Shown: positions 8,765 to 17,541 of the stretch, piece after piece
Layout of the letters: every line of letters begins with the position of its first letter
How positions within the stretch are numbered: the stretch's first letter is position 1
From: Extibacter muris
GTDB lineage: Bacteria > Bacillota > Clostridia > Lachnospirales > Lachnospiraceae
Reading direction: 5' to 3'
Length of the DNA: 42,379 nucleotides
Assembly: GCF_004345005.1 (NCBI RefSeq)
Contig: NZ_SMMX01000024.1
Coordinates: forward strand, 1-42,379
Notes under the pieces: model-generated
What the model was told of the DNA's origin: nothing
The model's database searches: none
What the model saw: only the letters and a program-made list of their open reading frames with translations
Translations under genes and position numbers: made by a program

Positions 8765-8767
8765 AAA

Positions 8768-9703
8768 CTATTCACCTTCCTTTTCCTTTAAATTTTTTAC
8801 ACGGTTTTCAAAATAATTCGTCCCCCACACGCTCAACACGATCAATGTCCCGCCCACGACCTGATACCAGTACAGATGCTCCTTCACGATGAGCACGCCG
8901 GCCGCGATGGATATCACTGTGGCAAGATTGATGAATACCGCCGCATTGACCGCTTTCAGCTTGGAAAGCATATAGTTCATACAGAAAAATGCCACCGCTG
9001 AAGTACCGATGCTCAGTTCCACGACCACGAACATCATTTTCGCAGAACGAAATGGCACGAGATACGCCGTAAGCACCGCCCGGTCGAAGATTCCCTGTAT
9101 AAGCGATATGCACGTGAATATGACGGCTCCCAGGCATATCATCGTGTATGTTATCTCCACGGATGAAAAATACTTGGAATATTTCCGCGAGAGCACGTTG
9201 TTGACTGACCCTCCGAGCACAGATACGAGCATCAGCAGTATGCCGAAAAATGTACCATCGTTTCCGCTGCGCTTTGCAAATACGACGGTAACCGTCACTC
9301 CTGTTACGGATACGATGATAAAAAACACCTGTATGCGCATCGGTTCTTCCTTCAGTATCCATATCCCGAACAGCGTCACAAATATAGGCATGATCGACAC
9401 TAATATGCCTGCCTGCGAAGAAGATACATACTGCAGGCTGATCGTCTCAAAGTAGAATGAGATTCCCGGATAGAACACCGAGAGGGCCAGGACGCCCATC
9501 ACCGGCTTATCCTTATAGCTGATATGTATGACGCCGAATGCCCTGAGGACTGTCATAAAGGCTGCTGCCAGCGCAAACCGGAAGCTCATCAGAACCATCG
9601 GCGGAATCTCGGCCAGCCCCTGCTGCGTCACGAGAAATGACAACCCGAAAAACACAGCCATCACGACACCTGCCGCATAAGGCAGAATACCTGTTTTTTT
9701 CAT
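8768..9703 (-). CDS. EamA/DMT-family transporter
   Basis: 311 residues with ten predicted membrane helices in two EamA repeats: first half ending in FGIWILKEEPMRIQ, second half ending in IVKEHLYWYQVVGG. The conserved glutamate near each helix-9/4 end (KEEP, KEHL) is typical. Drug/metabolite transporters of this type usually export amino acids, amines or similar small metabolites; the substrate is unknown. It looks full length. An AGGAAGAGG site precedes the ATG. It sits between the amidohydrolase and the NhaC-like antiporter in one minus-strand transcript. Confidence 0.87.
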   Translation of the reverse strand: MKKTGILPYAAGVVMAVFFGLSFLVTQQGLAEIPPMVLMSFRFALAAAFMTVLRAFGVIHISYKDKPVMGVLALSVFYPGISFYFETISLQYVSSSQAGILVSIMPIFVTLFGIWILKEEPMRIQVFFIIVSVTGVTVTVVFAKRSGNDGTFFGILLMLVSVLGGSVNNVLSRKYSKYFSSVEITYTMICLGAVIFTCISLIQGIFDRAVLTAYLVPFRSAKMMFVVVELSIGTSAVAFFCMNYMLSKLKAVNAAVFINLATVISIAAGVLIVKEHLYWYQVVGGTLIVLSVWGTNYFENRVKNLKEKEGE

Positions 9704-9729
9704 ATAGCCCCTCTTCCTGTTCCCATATT

Positions 9730-10851
9730 TTAAAATGCAGGCATTTTCCCTATATCCCGGTCTACGTAAGCCACGCCGCCCCTGAATACCTTTCGTATGC
9801 GTTCCTTGTCCCTTAGTATTTTGATATCCAGGAGGGGATTCCCGTCTACGAGGAGCATATCTGCGGTCTTACCCGGTTCGATGCTTCCAATGTCCTCCTG
9901 CAGGAGCGCCTCTGCATTCACGGACGTAGCCGCCTTGATGGCATCCATGGGTGTCATCCCGTTATTTGTCAGGCATTCCAATTCGTACGCATTCTCACCA
10001 TGGTAATTGAACGGCGTTCCTGTATCTGTCCCGACACCGGCTTTTACGCCTGCGTCCAGTGCCTTGTGCAGATTCACATAATGGTGCCGTGCGAACAGTT
10101 CTACCTTTTTCAGATGGTCCTCCGGCACGCCCGCAGACGCACCGTATTTTATGGTACGAAACGCACAAAGCGTGCTCATGAGATACGTTCCCTTTAAAGC
10201 CATCCTGCGGATTGTCACTTCATTCAGAAACGTTCCGTGTTCCATCGTACGGACACCCGCCTCCACCGCATTGAAACAGCCTTCTTCCCCGATGCAGTGT
10301 GCCGCTGTACAGATGCCGTTCTTTTCTGCTTCCTTCACTGCGGCAGCCATCTCTTCTATATTGAACTGTGCCACCGTGGCAGGCCCCGGGGACATCCCCC
10401 CGCCGGTCGCCATGAGCTTGATATTGTCTGCCCTGCGCTTGATCCGTTTTCTCGCGCATTTCCTCACTGCCCCTTCCCGCACGGCCTGCCGGATATCCAT
10501 ATCTATCTCGCCTTTTTCACCGCAGCAGCGGATTGTCGTAAAGCCGGCCTTCAGGTCTTCCTGTGCTCTTTTGACGCCATGGATAGCCGCCAGGCCGGCC
10601 GGCTCCATGATCATGTTGCGGAAGTTATCCGGCTCCCCGTTCATACAGAGATGTACATGCGCATCGATCATGCCCGGCATCACTGTCCGACCGCCGGCAT
10701 CTATCATTTCCCAATCCCGGTATAACGCAAGCGCCTCTTCTGTCTCTTTTCCCACATAGCAGAACCGGCCTCCCTCCACTGCCACCATGGCGTGCGCCAT
10801 GCCCTCATCTGCCAGCCCGTCTATAAGAAAACAATTCCTGATTACATACAT
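9730..10851 (-). CDS. Metal-dependent amidohydrolase (imidazolonepropionase/prolidase-like), probably internally deleted
   Basis: 373 residues of the amidohydrolase superfamily. The metal and catalytic residues are visible: H65 and H67 in DAHVHL, K145 in IKLMATGG, H185 in AAHCIG, H205 in MEHGT and D276 in GTDTGTP. Closest in pattern are Xaa-Pro dipeptidase/imidazolonepropionase-like enzymes of about 405-410 residues. Between residues 130 and 135 (AVRK-CARKRIKRR) about 35-40 residues are missing, including the GG-H-G loop normally found there. The frame is kept, so a protein may be made, but activity is doubtful. It probably hydrolysed a dipeptide or cyclic amide that feeds the catabolic genes upstream. 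Confidence 0.8.
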   Translation of the reverse strand: MYVIRNCFLIDGLADEGMAHAMVAVEGGRFCYVGKETEEALALYRDWEMIDAGGRTVMPGMIDAHVHLCMNGEPDNFRNMIMEPAGLAAIHGVKRAQEDLKAGFTTIRCCGEKGEIDMDIRQAVREGAVRKCARKRIKRRADNIKLMATGGGMSPGPATVAQFNIEEMAAAVKEAEKNGICTAAHCIGEEGCFNAVEAGVRTMEHGTFLNEVTIRRMALKGTYLMSTLCAFRTIKYGASAGVPEDHLKKVELFARHHYVNLHKALDAGVKAGVGTDTGTPFNYHGENAYELECLTNNGMTPMDAIKAATSVNAEALLQEDIGSIEPGKTADMLLVDGNPLLDIKILRDKERIRKVFRGGVAYVDRDIGKMPAF

Positions 10852-10868
10852 TCACACCACCGTCTTTC

Positions 10869-12072
10869 TTAAAACGGCCCATAGTCAATCAGCTGCGCTA
10901 TCACGAGGCTGATGCTGCCGAGAACCGTCACTATCAACATGTACTTCCAGATAAACTTCACCCATCTGGGAGGCCAGTATCATCGTCCGGCTGTTGATGC
11001 CGACCAGCGCCCCGAGAGGGGCCAAGATAGGCATCGTGATCAGGAACTGTCCGGAACCTGAGTTTACAAGGAAGTTGAACAATAGCTGTATTAAGAATAG
11101 ATGCTTCCTTCATCCAGTATGACCATGATGCCTCTGGAAAGCCCGCATACGATTGCCGCTGCTATCACACCTTTGGCGCCTTCAATCATATTCGTACAGA
11201 CATCCTCGGCCTTAAGCCTGCCGATGACGGCTGCAATGAGGGCCGCAATGATGAACAGGCCGTTGATCTCTTCCATATACCAGCCCCGTGAGATGATTCC
11301 GTACACCATGACCGCCAGAATGACGACAAGCGCGGCGCCAATCAGTTTGTGCCGCGCTCTCTTTGTACACGAGGCTGCTCTTTGGATCCTTCCTTACCTT
11401 TTTGGAATAGTGCAGGACGTAAAGGACGCCTGCCGCATAGAATACGACCTGGAGGATAATGCGGAACCATGCGCCCGAATACAATGGCAGCCCTGTAATC
11501 TCATCCCCGATTCCAACGGTAAACGGATTCGTGACCGACACGGAGAAGGCAGATAATGCAGATACGACTACCATGCCTGTCGCCGTCATAGAGTCAAATC
11601 CAAGGGCAAGCATAAGGGGCATGACTGCCGGAAGATATACGAGCATCAGTTCCGCGCCTCCGATGATTGCTGCGATCAGCGCGAACACGAACATGAGGAT
11701 CGGGAAGATAAGCATCTCCTTCCCTTTCAGTTTTTTCGCAATGGAGTTGATGCCGACCGCAATCGCTCCGGTCGCATTGATAACCTGCCAGCACGCACCG
11801 ATGATCAGGATGGTGAACGCCACGAGGGACGCTCCTGTCAGTCCCTGCGTAACGGCTTTCAGCAGGAAGAACGGGTTCAGGTAATCCTTATCCGTATATC
11901 GGAAGGAATCCGTCACCACCACCTGGGACATGCCGTCCTCCAGCGCCGCCCGTTCATACGTCCCGGATGGTACGATCCATGTAGCGATGAGCGCTATGAC
12001 CATCATCAGGAACAGGATGGCAAATATATGGGGAAACTTTCTCTCTCTTATCGATTTCACTTTCTCTTTCAT
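10869..12072 (-). pseudogene. Broken YfcC/DcuC-type carboxylate or amino-acid transporter
   Basis: ATG at 12072 opens a membrane protein (FPHIFAILFLMMVIALIATWIVPSG) with the YfcC-family pattern: GGAELMLVYLPAVMPLMLALG, and SVTNPFTVGIG. The frame is lost near 11355 by a one-base shift in GAGAGCGCG. It resumes as RHKLIGAALVV and runs to a stop at 11091. It then breaks again, with about 20-30 codons gone before FLIQLLFNFLVNSGSGQ, and once more near 10967 before VKFIWKYMLIVTVLG, ending at 10869. Relatives are about 470-500 residues long. At least three lesions, so inactive. It probably imported the substrate of the neighbouring catabolic enzymes. Confidence 0.85.
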
Positions 12073-12076
12073 AGGC

Positions 12077-12739
12077 TTATTTCTCCTCGGTAATCTTGAT
12101 TAAAGCATCTACCCCTTTCGCTCCTTGGCCCTTCTCGTACAAGAACAGCGGGTTAATGTCTATTTCCTCGATAGATGGTTGATCTACTGCGAGTTCCGAT
12201 ACTTTCAGGAGGCAGCCGACCAGAGCGTCCATGTCATATTCCGTCCCTCTGGCTCCTCTGATAATCTGGTACAGCTTCGTCTCCTTTATCATCTTAACTG
12301 CTTCCTTCTCATCTATGGGAAGCAGCCTGAGCGCGATGTCCTGAAATACCTCTACGTAGATGCCGCCGCTGCCTGCCATGAGCACAGGTCCGAACTGCGG
12401 GTCTTTCTTCATCCCGACTATAACCTCCAGACCCTCTGCCGCCATCTCCTGTATGAGCACCCCGTCAATGGCTGCATCTGCCTTATAAGCTGACGCATTC
12501 TCCATAATTTCTTCATATATTTTCCCTACATGCTCTTCTCCGACCCCGATGTATACGCAACCTGCTTCTGTCTTGTGCTGGATATCCGGGGAAAGTATCT
12601 TCATGACAACAGGACACCCTATCTCTCCCGCTATCCGTACAGCCTCCTCCTGCGATCCGGCAACCTTACTCATGGCCATTGGCACCCCGTATTCAGAAAG
12701 AAGATTCTTCGCATCCAGTTCATTTAAAAATCTACTCAT
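12077..12739 (-). CDS. acdB: ADP-forming acyl-CoA synthetase, beta (ATP-grasp) subunit
   Basis: 220 residues forming an ATP-grasp domain: GCPVVMKILSPDIQHKTEAGCVYIG near residue 42 (ATP-binding lysine and histidine), LIQEMAAEGLEVIVGMKKDPQFGPVLMAGSGG, and IEEIDINPL near the C-terminus (metal-binding E and N). With the alpha subunit it converts acyl-CoA, ADP and phosphate to the free acid, CoA and ATP, saving energy in fermentation of amino or keto acids. Its first codons overlap the alpha gene by 8 bases, implying translational coupling. It appears intact. The symbol follows archaeal usage. Confidence 0.9.
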   Translation of the reverse strand: MSRFLNELDAKNLLSEYGVPMAMSKVAGSQEEAVRIAGEIGCPVVMKILSPDIQHKTEAGCVYIGVGEEHVGKIYEEIMENASAYKADAAIDGVLIQEMAAEGLEVIVGMKKDPQFGPVLMAGSGGIYVEVFQDIALRLLPIDEKEAVKMIKETKLYQIIRGARGTEYDMDALVGCLLKVSELAVDQPSIEEIDINPLFLYEKGQGAKGVDALIKITEEK

Positions 12740-14186
12740 CCGCCTCTTCCTCCTGACTTTTCAAGAATTGGCCGTATGCCGTCATATGGCTCATCGCTTT
12801 CACACAGTGGGCTGGGGTATCAAACGTATGTATCCCTCCCCGCTCCAGAATCTGCCGGCATTCCCATACGTAGTTCCCGGCCATGATACAGATGCAGACC
12901 GGCTTTCTCTCCCCGTATCCTTCTTCCGCCAGCAGGCGGAGCAGCCCTTCGGCCAGCTCTCTTCTCGGCAGGAACGTCGGCACCACGGTCACGAATATGA
13001 CGCTGTCTACCGCATCATCATCCATGACAATCCTGAGGCTTTCTACATGATGTTCCACAGTGGCTGCTGCAGTGATATCTGCATATCCCTCCGGGGAACA
13101 GACATTTGCCATAGGAGGCAGGGCGCCTGCCAGCTTCTTCTTCGTCTCTTCTGATACGAACGGAAACTCAAGTACCTTCTCATCTACAAATGCATCCGTA
13201 CAGTAGATCCCCGGCCCTCCGGCCTGCGTAAGCAAAAAGCAGTTCCTGCCATCTGGAATCTTCATCGATTCAAAAGCCTGAAGCGTATCCATCATGTCTT
13301 CTATCGTGTATACTCTTATGATGCCAAACTGGCGGAATGCCGCGTCGTATACGGAATCTGCCCCGGCAAGGGAGCCTGTGTGAGAGTTGGCAGCTTCTGC
13401 CCCGATGCTGCTGCGGCCGACCTTCAGGATTACGACCGGTTTCCTCCGGGCGATTCTTGCCAGCGTGTCGATCAGCCTCCTGCCGTCCGGATATCCCTCC
13501 AGATACATGCCGATGACCTTCGTATCTCTGTCCTGCTCAAAATACTCCAGCATGTCGATGCAGTCTACATCCGCCATATTTCCTATGGAGATGAATTTAT
13601 TCATGGATATCGGGGCCGGCCCGGATGCGCCCATCATCAGGATGGAAGCCGCCATGGCCCCGCTCTGGGAGATAAAGCTGATGTCTCCTTTCTGTCCCCT
13701 CATCTCCTTCGGTATAAGCGTCTCAACAAAAGTCGTGTCCACACGGTTGATATTGTCGATGATTCCGATACAGTTCGGCCCGACCACCCGGATCCCGTAC
13801 TTTGCTGCAGTCCCGATGAGGCAGTCCTGCCTTCGCAATCCTTCCTCCGTCTTCGTCTCGCCATAATCTGCGGCGATGCAGACGATTACCTTGACATCCC
13901 GCTTTCTCTCCATCCGTAACGTAAGGTCGTCCATAATGTCATATATCATCTTCGCTGGTGTGCCAAGCACGACAAGCTCTACCGTCTCTTCAATCTCTGA
14001 GAGCTTCTTGTAACACTTCCGTTCCAGAATCTCATCTGCTGACACCGTAACAGGAAATACCTGCTTTGGATATCCAATCTGATTCAGGTTATAGATAACC
14101 GTATATCCAGCTTTCAGCGGGTTATTGCTTGCACCGATGACCGCGATGTTCTCAGGATTGAATAATGCGTCTAGATTATGTACCAT
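12732..14186 (-). CDS. acdA: ADP-forming acyl-CoA synthetase, alpha subunit
   Basis: 484 residues. The N-terminal Rossmann CoA-binding domain begins IAVIGASNNPLKAGYTV. The middle CoA-ligase domain carries SFISQSGAMAAS, and the phosphohistidine H269 lies in AANSHTGSLAG. A third domain with QAGGPGIYCTD and VVPTFLPR follows. The acyl phosphate is passed through H269 to the beta subunit's ADP. It looks complete. A gene order of regulator, 2-oxoacid:ferredoxin oxidoreductase, then this synthetase would make an oxidative keto-acid fermentation pathway, and the PorB tail at 14205 suggests exactly that arrangement once stood upstream. Acetyl-, isobutyryl- or aryl-CoA specificity cannot be read from the sequence. 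Confidence 0.92.
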   Translation of the reverse strand: MVHNLDALFNPENIAVIGASNNPLKAGYTVIYNLNQIGYPKQVFPVTVSADEILERKCYKKLSEIEETVELVVLGTPAKMIYDIMDDLTLRMERKRDVKVIVCIAADYGETKTEEGLRRQDCLIGTAAKYGIRVVGPNCIGIIDNINRVDTTFVETLIPKEMRGQKGDISFISQSGAMAASILMMGASGPAPISMNKFISIGNMADVDCIDMLEYFEQDRDTKVIGMYLEGYPDGRRLIDTLARIARRKPVVILKVGRSSIGAEAANSHTGSLAGADSVYDAAFRQFGIIRVYTIEDMMDTLQAFESMKIPDGRNCFLLTQAGGPGIYCTDAFVDEKVLEFPFVSEETKKKLAGALPPMANVCSPEGYADITAAATVEHHVESLRIVMDDDAVDSVIFVTVVPTFLPRRELAEGLLRLLAEEGYGERKPVCICIMAGNYVWECRQILERGGIHTFDTPAHCVKAMSHMTAYGQFLKSQEEEADE

Positions 14187-14204
14187 GTATTCCCTCCTTT
14201 CCCA

Positions 14205-15102
14205 TCAAAGGCCGGCAAGCTTCGTGAGCCGGTTCCACTTGTAATCGACCAGTTCCTGGATTTCTTCCGCTTCTTCCTCGTTCAGATGTTTGAACTTCTT
14301 CATCCGGCCCAGATATTCCTTCACCGGTTTTGGCTCCTTGAATGTCTTATTGATAGTAAAGGATCCGTTTTCCACTTCATAGAGCGGGAAGAAATTGCTC
14401 TCCACCGCAAGTCTTGACACTTCGATGCTCGTATCCGCCTTTATCCCCCATCCGGTCAGGCAAGGATTGAACATGTGAAGATATTTCAGCCTGCTGAAAA
14501 AGCGTGATACGGTCACGCGGTTCGAGTAGACGAGGTCGGCCATCTCCTGATGAGTGAAGGGAATGTTGATTTTAATTCCCCTGCCGCAGCGTGTCCCGCT
14601 CTCCCGAATCAGGTACAGGAATGCCCGTACGATTCTGACGTCCGCCGTCTGGAACGAGAGGGACGATATATTCCCTGCAAGTATCCTCATCTTGGCACAG
14701 AGGTCCTGTATGAGAAAGTCTTTGAAGCCGGGTATCTCTGCCGTCATCCTCGTAAATATCGGCCCCGTCGTGCGGTAAAGGCGGCAGTTCTCTTCCGCCG
14801 TAGCCGCAGTGAACAGGGACGGGTATCCATCAAGGCTGGACAGGTTCCCGAGAAGGCTTCCCGGTCCGGCAATCATCAGATGCTTTTCGATTCCGTTCTC
14901 ATCACCGGTCAGAATCCTGACGACACCGGTTCCCACGATATACACGTATGGATTTCTTCCCCCGGGTAAATAATATCGTATTCCTTTTGTAAGTACATAG
15001 TTCCATCTTTGCCTGGACATCCTCCAGTAAAGATGGCATTTTTTCATAAAAAAATAACCATGGCGATTCATACTCCGGCAAAAGGACGTCAAAATCAGCC
15101 AT
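14205..15102 (-). pseudogene. Chimera: Crp/Fnr-family regulator fused to the tail of a 2-oxoacid:ferredoxin oxidoreductase beta subunit
   Basis: ATG at 15102 starts MADFDVLLPEYESPWLFFYE, and the cyclic-nucleotide-binding-like fold continues after a one-base frameshift near 14965 (CCCGGGGGAAG) as YIVGTGVVRILTGDENG. A Crp-type helix-turn-helix follows (FTHQEMADLVYSNRVTVSRFFSRL). Right after this, near 14480, the sequence becomes FNPCLTGWGIKADTSIEVSRLAVESNFFPLYEVENG and ends KPVKEYLGRMKKFKHLNEEE, which is the C-terminus of pyruvate/keto-acid ferredoxin oxidoreductase beta subunits, not of Crp proteins. A deletion has therefore joined two genes and removed everything between. Upstream of the shift no single frame gives the whole protein. 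Confidence 0.8.
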
Positions 15103-15205
15103 GGTCTGTTTTAGTGTTGATATTTAAACCACCTCCATTGAAAAACCATCTTTATTATATCATCCATGCTTATATATGCCATTCCGAAAAATTTTCCTCC
15201 ATTTT

Positions 15206-15219
15206 GTAGCGCAGGCTAC
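15206..15219. promoter_or_regulatory. Candidate Crp/Fnr-type operator and promoter of the permease operon
   Basis: A perfect dyad GTAGC-GCAG-GCTAC, shaped like a Crp/Fnr site. A TAGAAT -10 box lies at 15242-15247, giving a start near 15254, so the dyad centre is at about -41.5, the class II activation position. There is no good -35 box, as expected for an activator-dependent promoter. The divergent gene at 15102 encodes a Crp-like protein, making it the obvious ligand by inference. Confidence 0.45.
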
Positions 15220-15308
15220 TTTTTCACAGTAAGACAGGTGATAGAATACTGACAATATATCAAAGCTCGGGCGAATAAACAGACAATAATAATTCAGGAG
15301 GTGAAATG

Positions 15309-15392
15309 ATGAAATTAAAATGGATTATTCCCGTGGCAGATACTCCTGCCACACGTAAGGCGAACGATGGCATCATTATGGAAATTTCTTGA
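15309..15392 (+). pseudogene. 27-codon open frame, probably the 5' stub of a lost gene
   Basis: The frame reads MKLKWIIPVADTPATRKAND then GIIMEIS and stops. AGGAGGTGA directly precedes tandem ATGs (15306 and 15309), the best ribosome site in this area. The permease frame begins inside it, in another register, with no ribosome site of its own. I read it as the first codons of a gene whose remainder was deleted into the permease. The product is not recognised; racemase-like enzymes often start this way in such operons, but this is a guess. Confidence 0.4.
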
Positions 15393-16537
15393 AGAGAAAG
15401 CATACGCAGGCGGTGACGACGATTTTGCGAGCAAACCGGTTCCGGAAGATAAGAAGCGCGGATGGGCCAGCAGCGCCGTCGTGTGCATCGGCTGTGCCAT
15501 CAGCATATCGGCCTTTACGCTCGGCGGAAGCCTTGCCACCGGCCTGACACTGAACGAATCCATCATCGCCGTTCTGGCAGGCGCCCTCGTCCTGGCCGCC
15601 ATGGCCTGTCTCTGTGCGGAACCGGCCATGTACACAGGACTGTCGACGAGCATGATCGGGAAGTTTACGTTCGGGCTTAAGGGAGCCGCTCTCGTCGGCC
15701 TCCTCTATGCCGGGTGTGCCTGGGGCTGGTTCGGCGTGCAGGCCGGCCTGTTCGGTGACACGATTGGACAGATGTTCCGCCTCATGACCGGCAACGCCCT
15801 GTCTCCCGCGGGGGTAAAAGTAATCATAGTGATTGGCGGACTTCTGATGACAACTTCCGCCATCTTCGGCTTCAAATCTATAGAAAAGCTGAGCTGGATA
15901 GCCATACCGGCCATCGCCATCCTTATGGTAGCATCGCTTGTCATGGTACTCAAGGGGCATACGTACAGTGAATTGAACACATCCTTTATCACGAATCCGA
16001 TGTCGCTTGGTACCGGCATCTCTCTTGTCATCGGCTACGGCATCACGATCATAATTGCCGCAGCCTGTGCCAAAGCAGTGGGGGATGCCAACATCGTCAC
16101 CGTCATGATAGGCCTTGGATGGGGCGTGCTTGCCATGGTCGTCCTGGTTCTGGCGCAGTGGACCTCCAATGACAACAACGTATACAGCGGTTCCCTCGGC
16201 CTCTCCGTCGTGTTTGATCCCGTTTTTCTCCGTACTCGGAATCTTCACGCCTCCCCTCGGAGGATGTTATCTGGCCGACTTCTATCTATGCAAGAAGTTC
16301 TACAGCTTTGACCGGCTGGATAAGCTTAAAAAGGTGCGCCTTGAAAGTATGGCCGCCTATCTCATCGCAGCCGCGGTAGGATTTATGACGACACAGACTT
16401 TTCCGGGATTCGCATGGTTCCAGATTACCACGATCCCCGCAATCGACTCCTTCGTGGCGGCCTTCATCATGCAGATAGCCTGTGTAAAACTATTCAACAA
16501 AAATCACGGAAAAGATTATTCATCATCCGTATGTTAA
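15367..16537 (+). pseudogene. Broken NCS1-type (cytosine/purine/hydantoin) permease
   Basis: Residues from 15400 on read SKPVPEDKKRGWASSAVVCIGCAISISAFTLGG, then GCAWGWFGVQAG, and WTSNDNNVYSGSLGLS near 16180, the N-D-N signature of CodB-like nucleobase permeases. The frame is lost near 16218. It resumes in another register as IPFFSVLGIFTPPLGGCYLAD and runs to 16537, so 25-30 codons are missing there. A further in-frame loss near 16035 is likely, since the helix pair before AAACAKAVGD is shorter than usual. The start is uncertain (see the stub at 15309). It probably took up a nucleobase-like or cyclic amide substrate for the DUF917/M20 products. Confidence 0.82.
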
Positions 16538-16549
16538 GGAGGACTTGAC

Positions 16550-17523
16550 ATGTCAGTAAAAATGAACAAAGAGCAGCTATATGGCTTGATGAAGTGCCGG
16601 ACGACGCAAATGTAGCCATCATATCCGGCATGGGCTCCCCTGCCGCCACAAAGGAACGGGGCTTTGACTGTATCGCCTGCGTCCACGCGCTGAGGAGGCT
16701 GGAAGCCGTAACCGGTAAAAAGATCGACTATGTCGCTGCTTTCGAGGTGGGAGGAGGTAATTTCATGCCTCCTATATACACGGCATGCTATACGGGAATC
16801 AAAGTCATCAATGCCGATGGCGTGGGGCGTGCGGTTCCTGAATCATTCATGATCATGCCGGAAATCCACAACGTGCGTTCAGCCCCTTTCGCGATGGCGA
16901 ATGAGGAGAACTTAAGCGCCGTGCTCTATTATGAGGACAGCAGCGGCTGCGAGCTGATCGGCCGTCCCATCGTCAACGTATTCGGAGGATCCGCTGGAGT
17001 CGCCAACTATATCATGGACGGCGCAACCGCTAAAAAAGCGCTTGTGGCAGGTTCTTACGAGCTGGCCCGCTCTATCGGGGAAGCCGTGCGCAAAGGAATT
17101 GCCGCAGTCGAGCGCCCTGTCGAATGCATCGCAAGAGCCACCGGAGGCATCGAGATTATCGAAGGGAAGCTGTCGGAGCTCCGCATGGAGACAGAGAACA
17201 GCCATGACTGGGGATATGAGATCATTGAAGGTACGGGAACATATACCGGAAAAAGCATAAAGATCATGATATAAAATGAAAATATACTTGCCTTTGACCA
17301 GGACGGAAAGGTACGCTGCGTCACACCGGATGCACTCTGCGTCTTCCAGTCCTACGGAACGCCTCTGACGAATGCTGATTTGGAGCCTGGCATGGAAGTG
17401 GCCTTCGTGGGCGTGCCGTGCAACCCGAAATGGCTGGAAGGGGACTCTGTATCCGTGTTCCAGACGGCATATGACTACTTTGGATATAAGGACGGCTATA
17501 TACCTGTAACCGAGTTGAACTGA
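16550..17523 (+). pseudogene. Broken DUF917 family protein (hydantoinase/thiohydantoin-desulfurase-like)
   Basis: AAGGAGG precedes ATG at 16550 (MSVKMNKEQLYG). The frame then breaks at about 16583, where some 40 codons including the glycine-rich N-terminal motif are missing. It resumes as WLDEVPDDANVAIISGMGSP, FEVGGGNFMPP and FGGSAGVANYI. It reaches an in-frame TAA at 17272-17274; beyond it the same frame stays coding-like (NENILAFDQDGKVRCVTPDAL to VTELN) and ends at 17523. DUF917 proteins are often encoded with nucleobase permeases and hydantoinase A subunits. Two lesions, so no normal product. Confidence 0.8.
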
Positions 17524-17541
17524 TATACATAGAAAGGGATT

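Noticed and set aside
15367-16537. Programmed frameshift in the permease
   Set aside because: No slippery heptamer with downstream structure, and residues are missing at the junction, so a deletion fits better.
17272-17274. TAA read through or recoded as an amino acid
   Set aside because: The gene already has an N-terminal deletion, intact genes nearby end with normal TAA, and no selenocysteine/pyrrolysine (TGA/TAG) signal applies to TAA.
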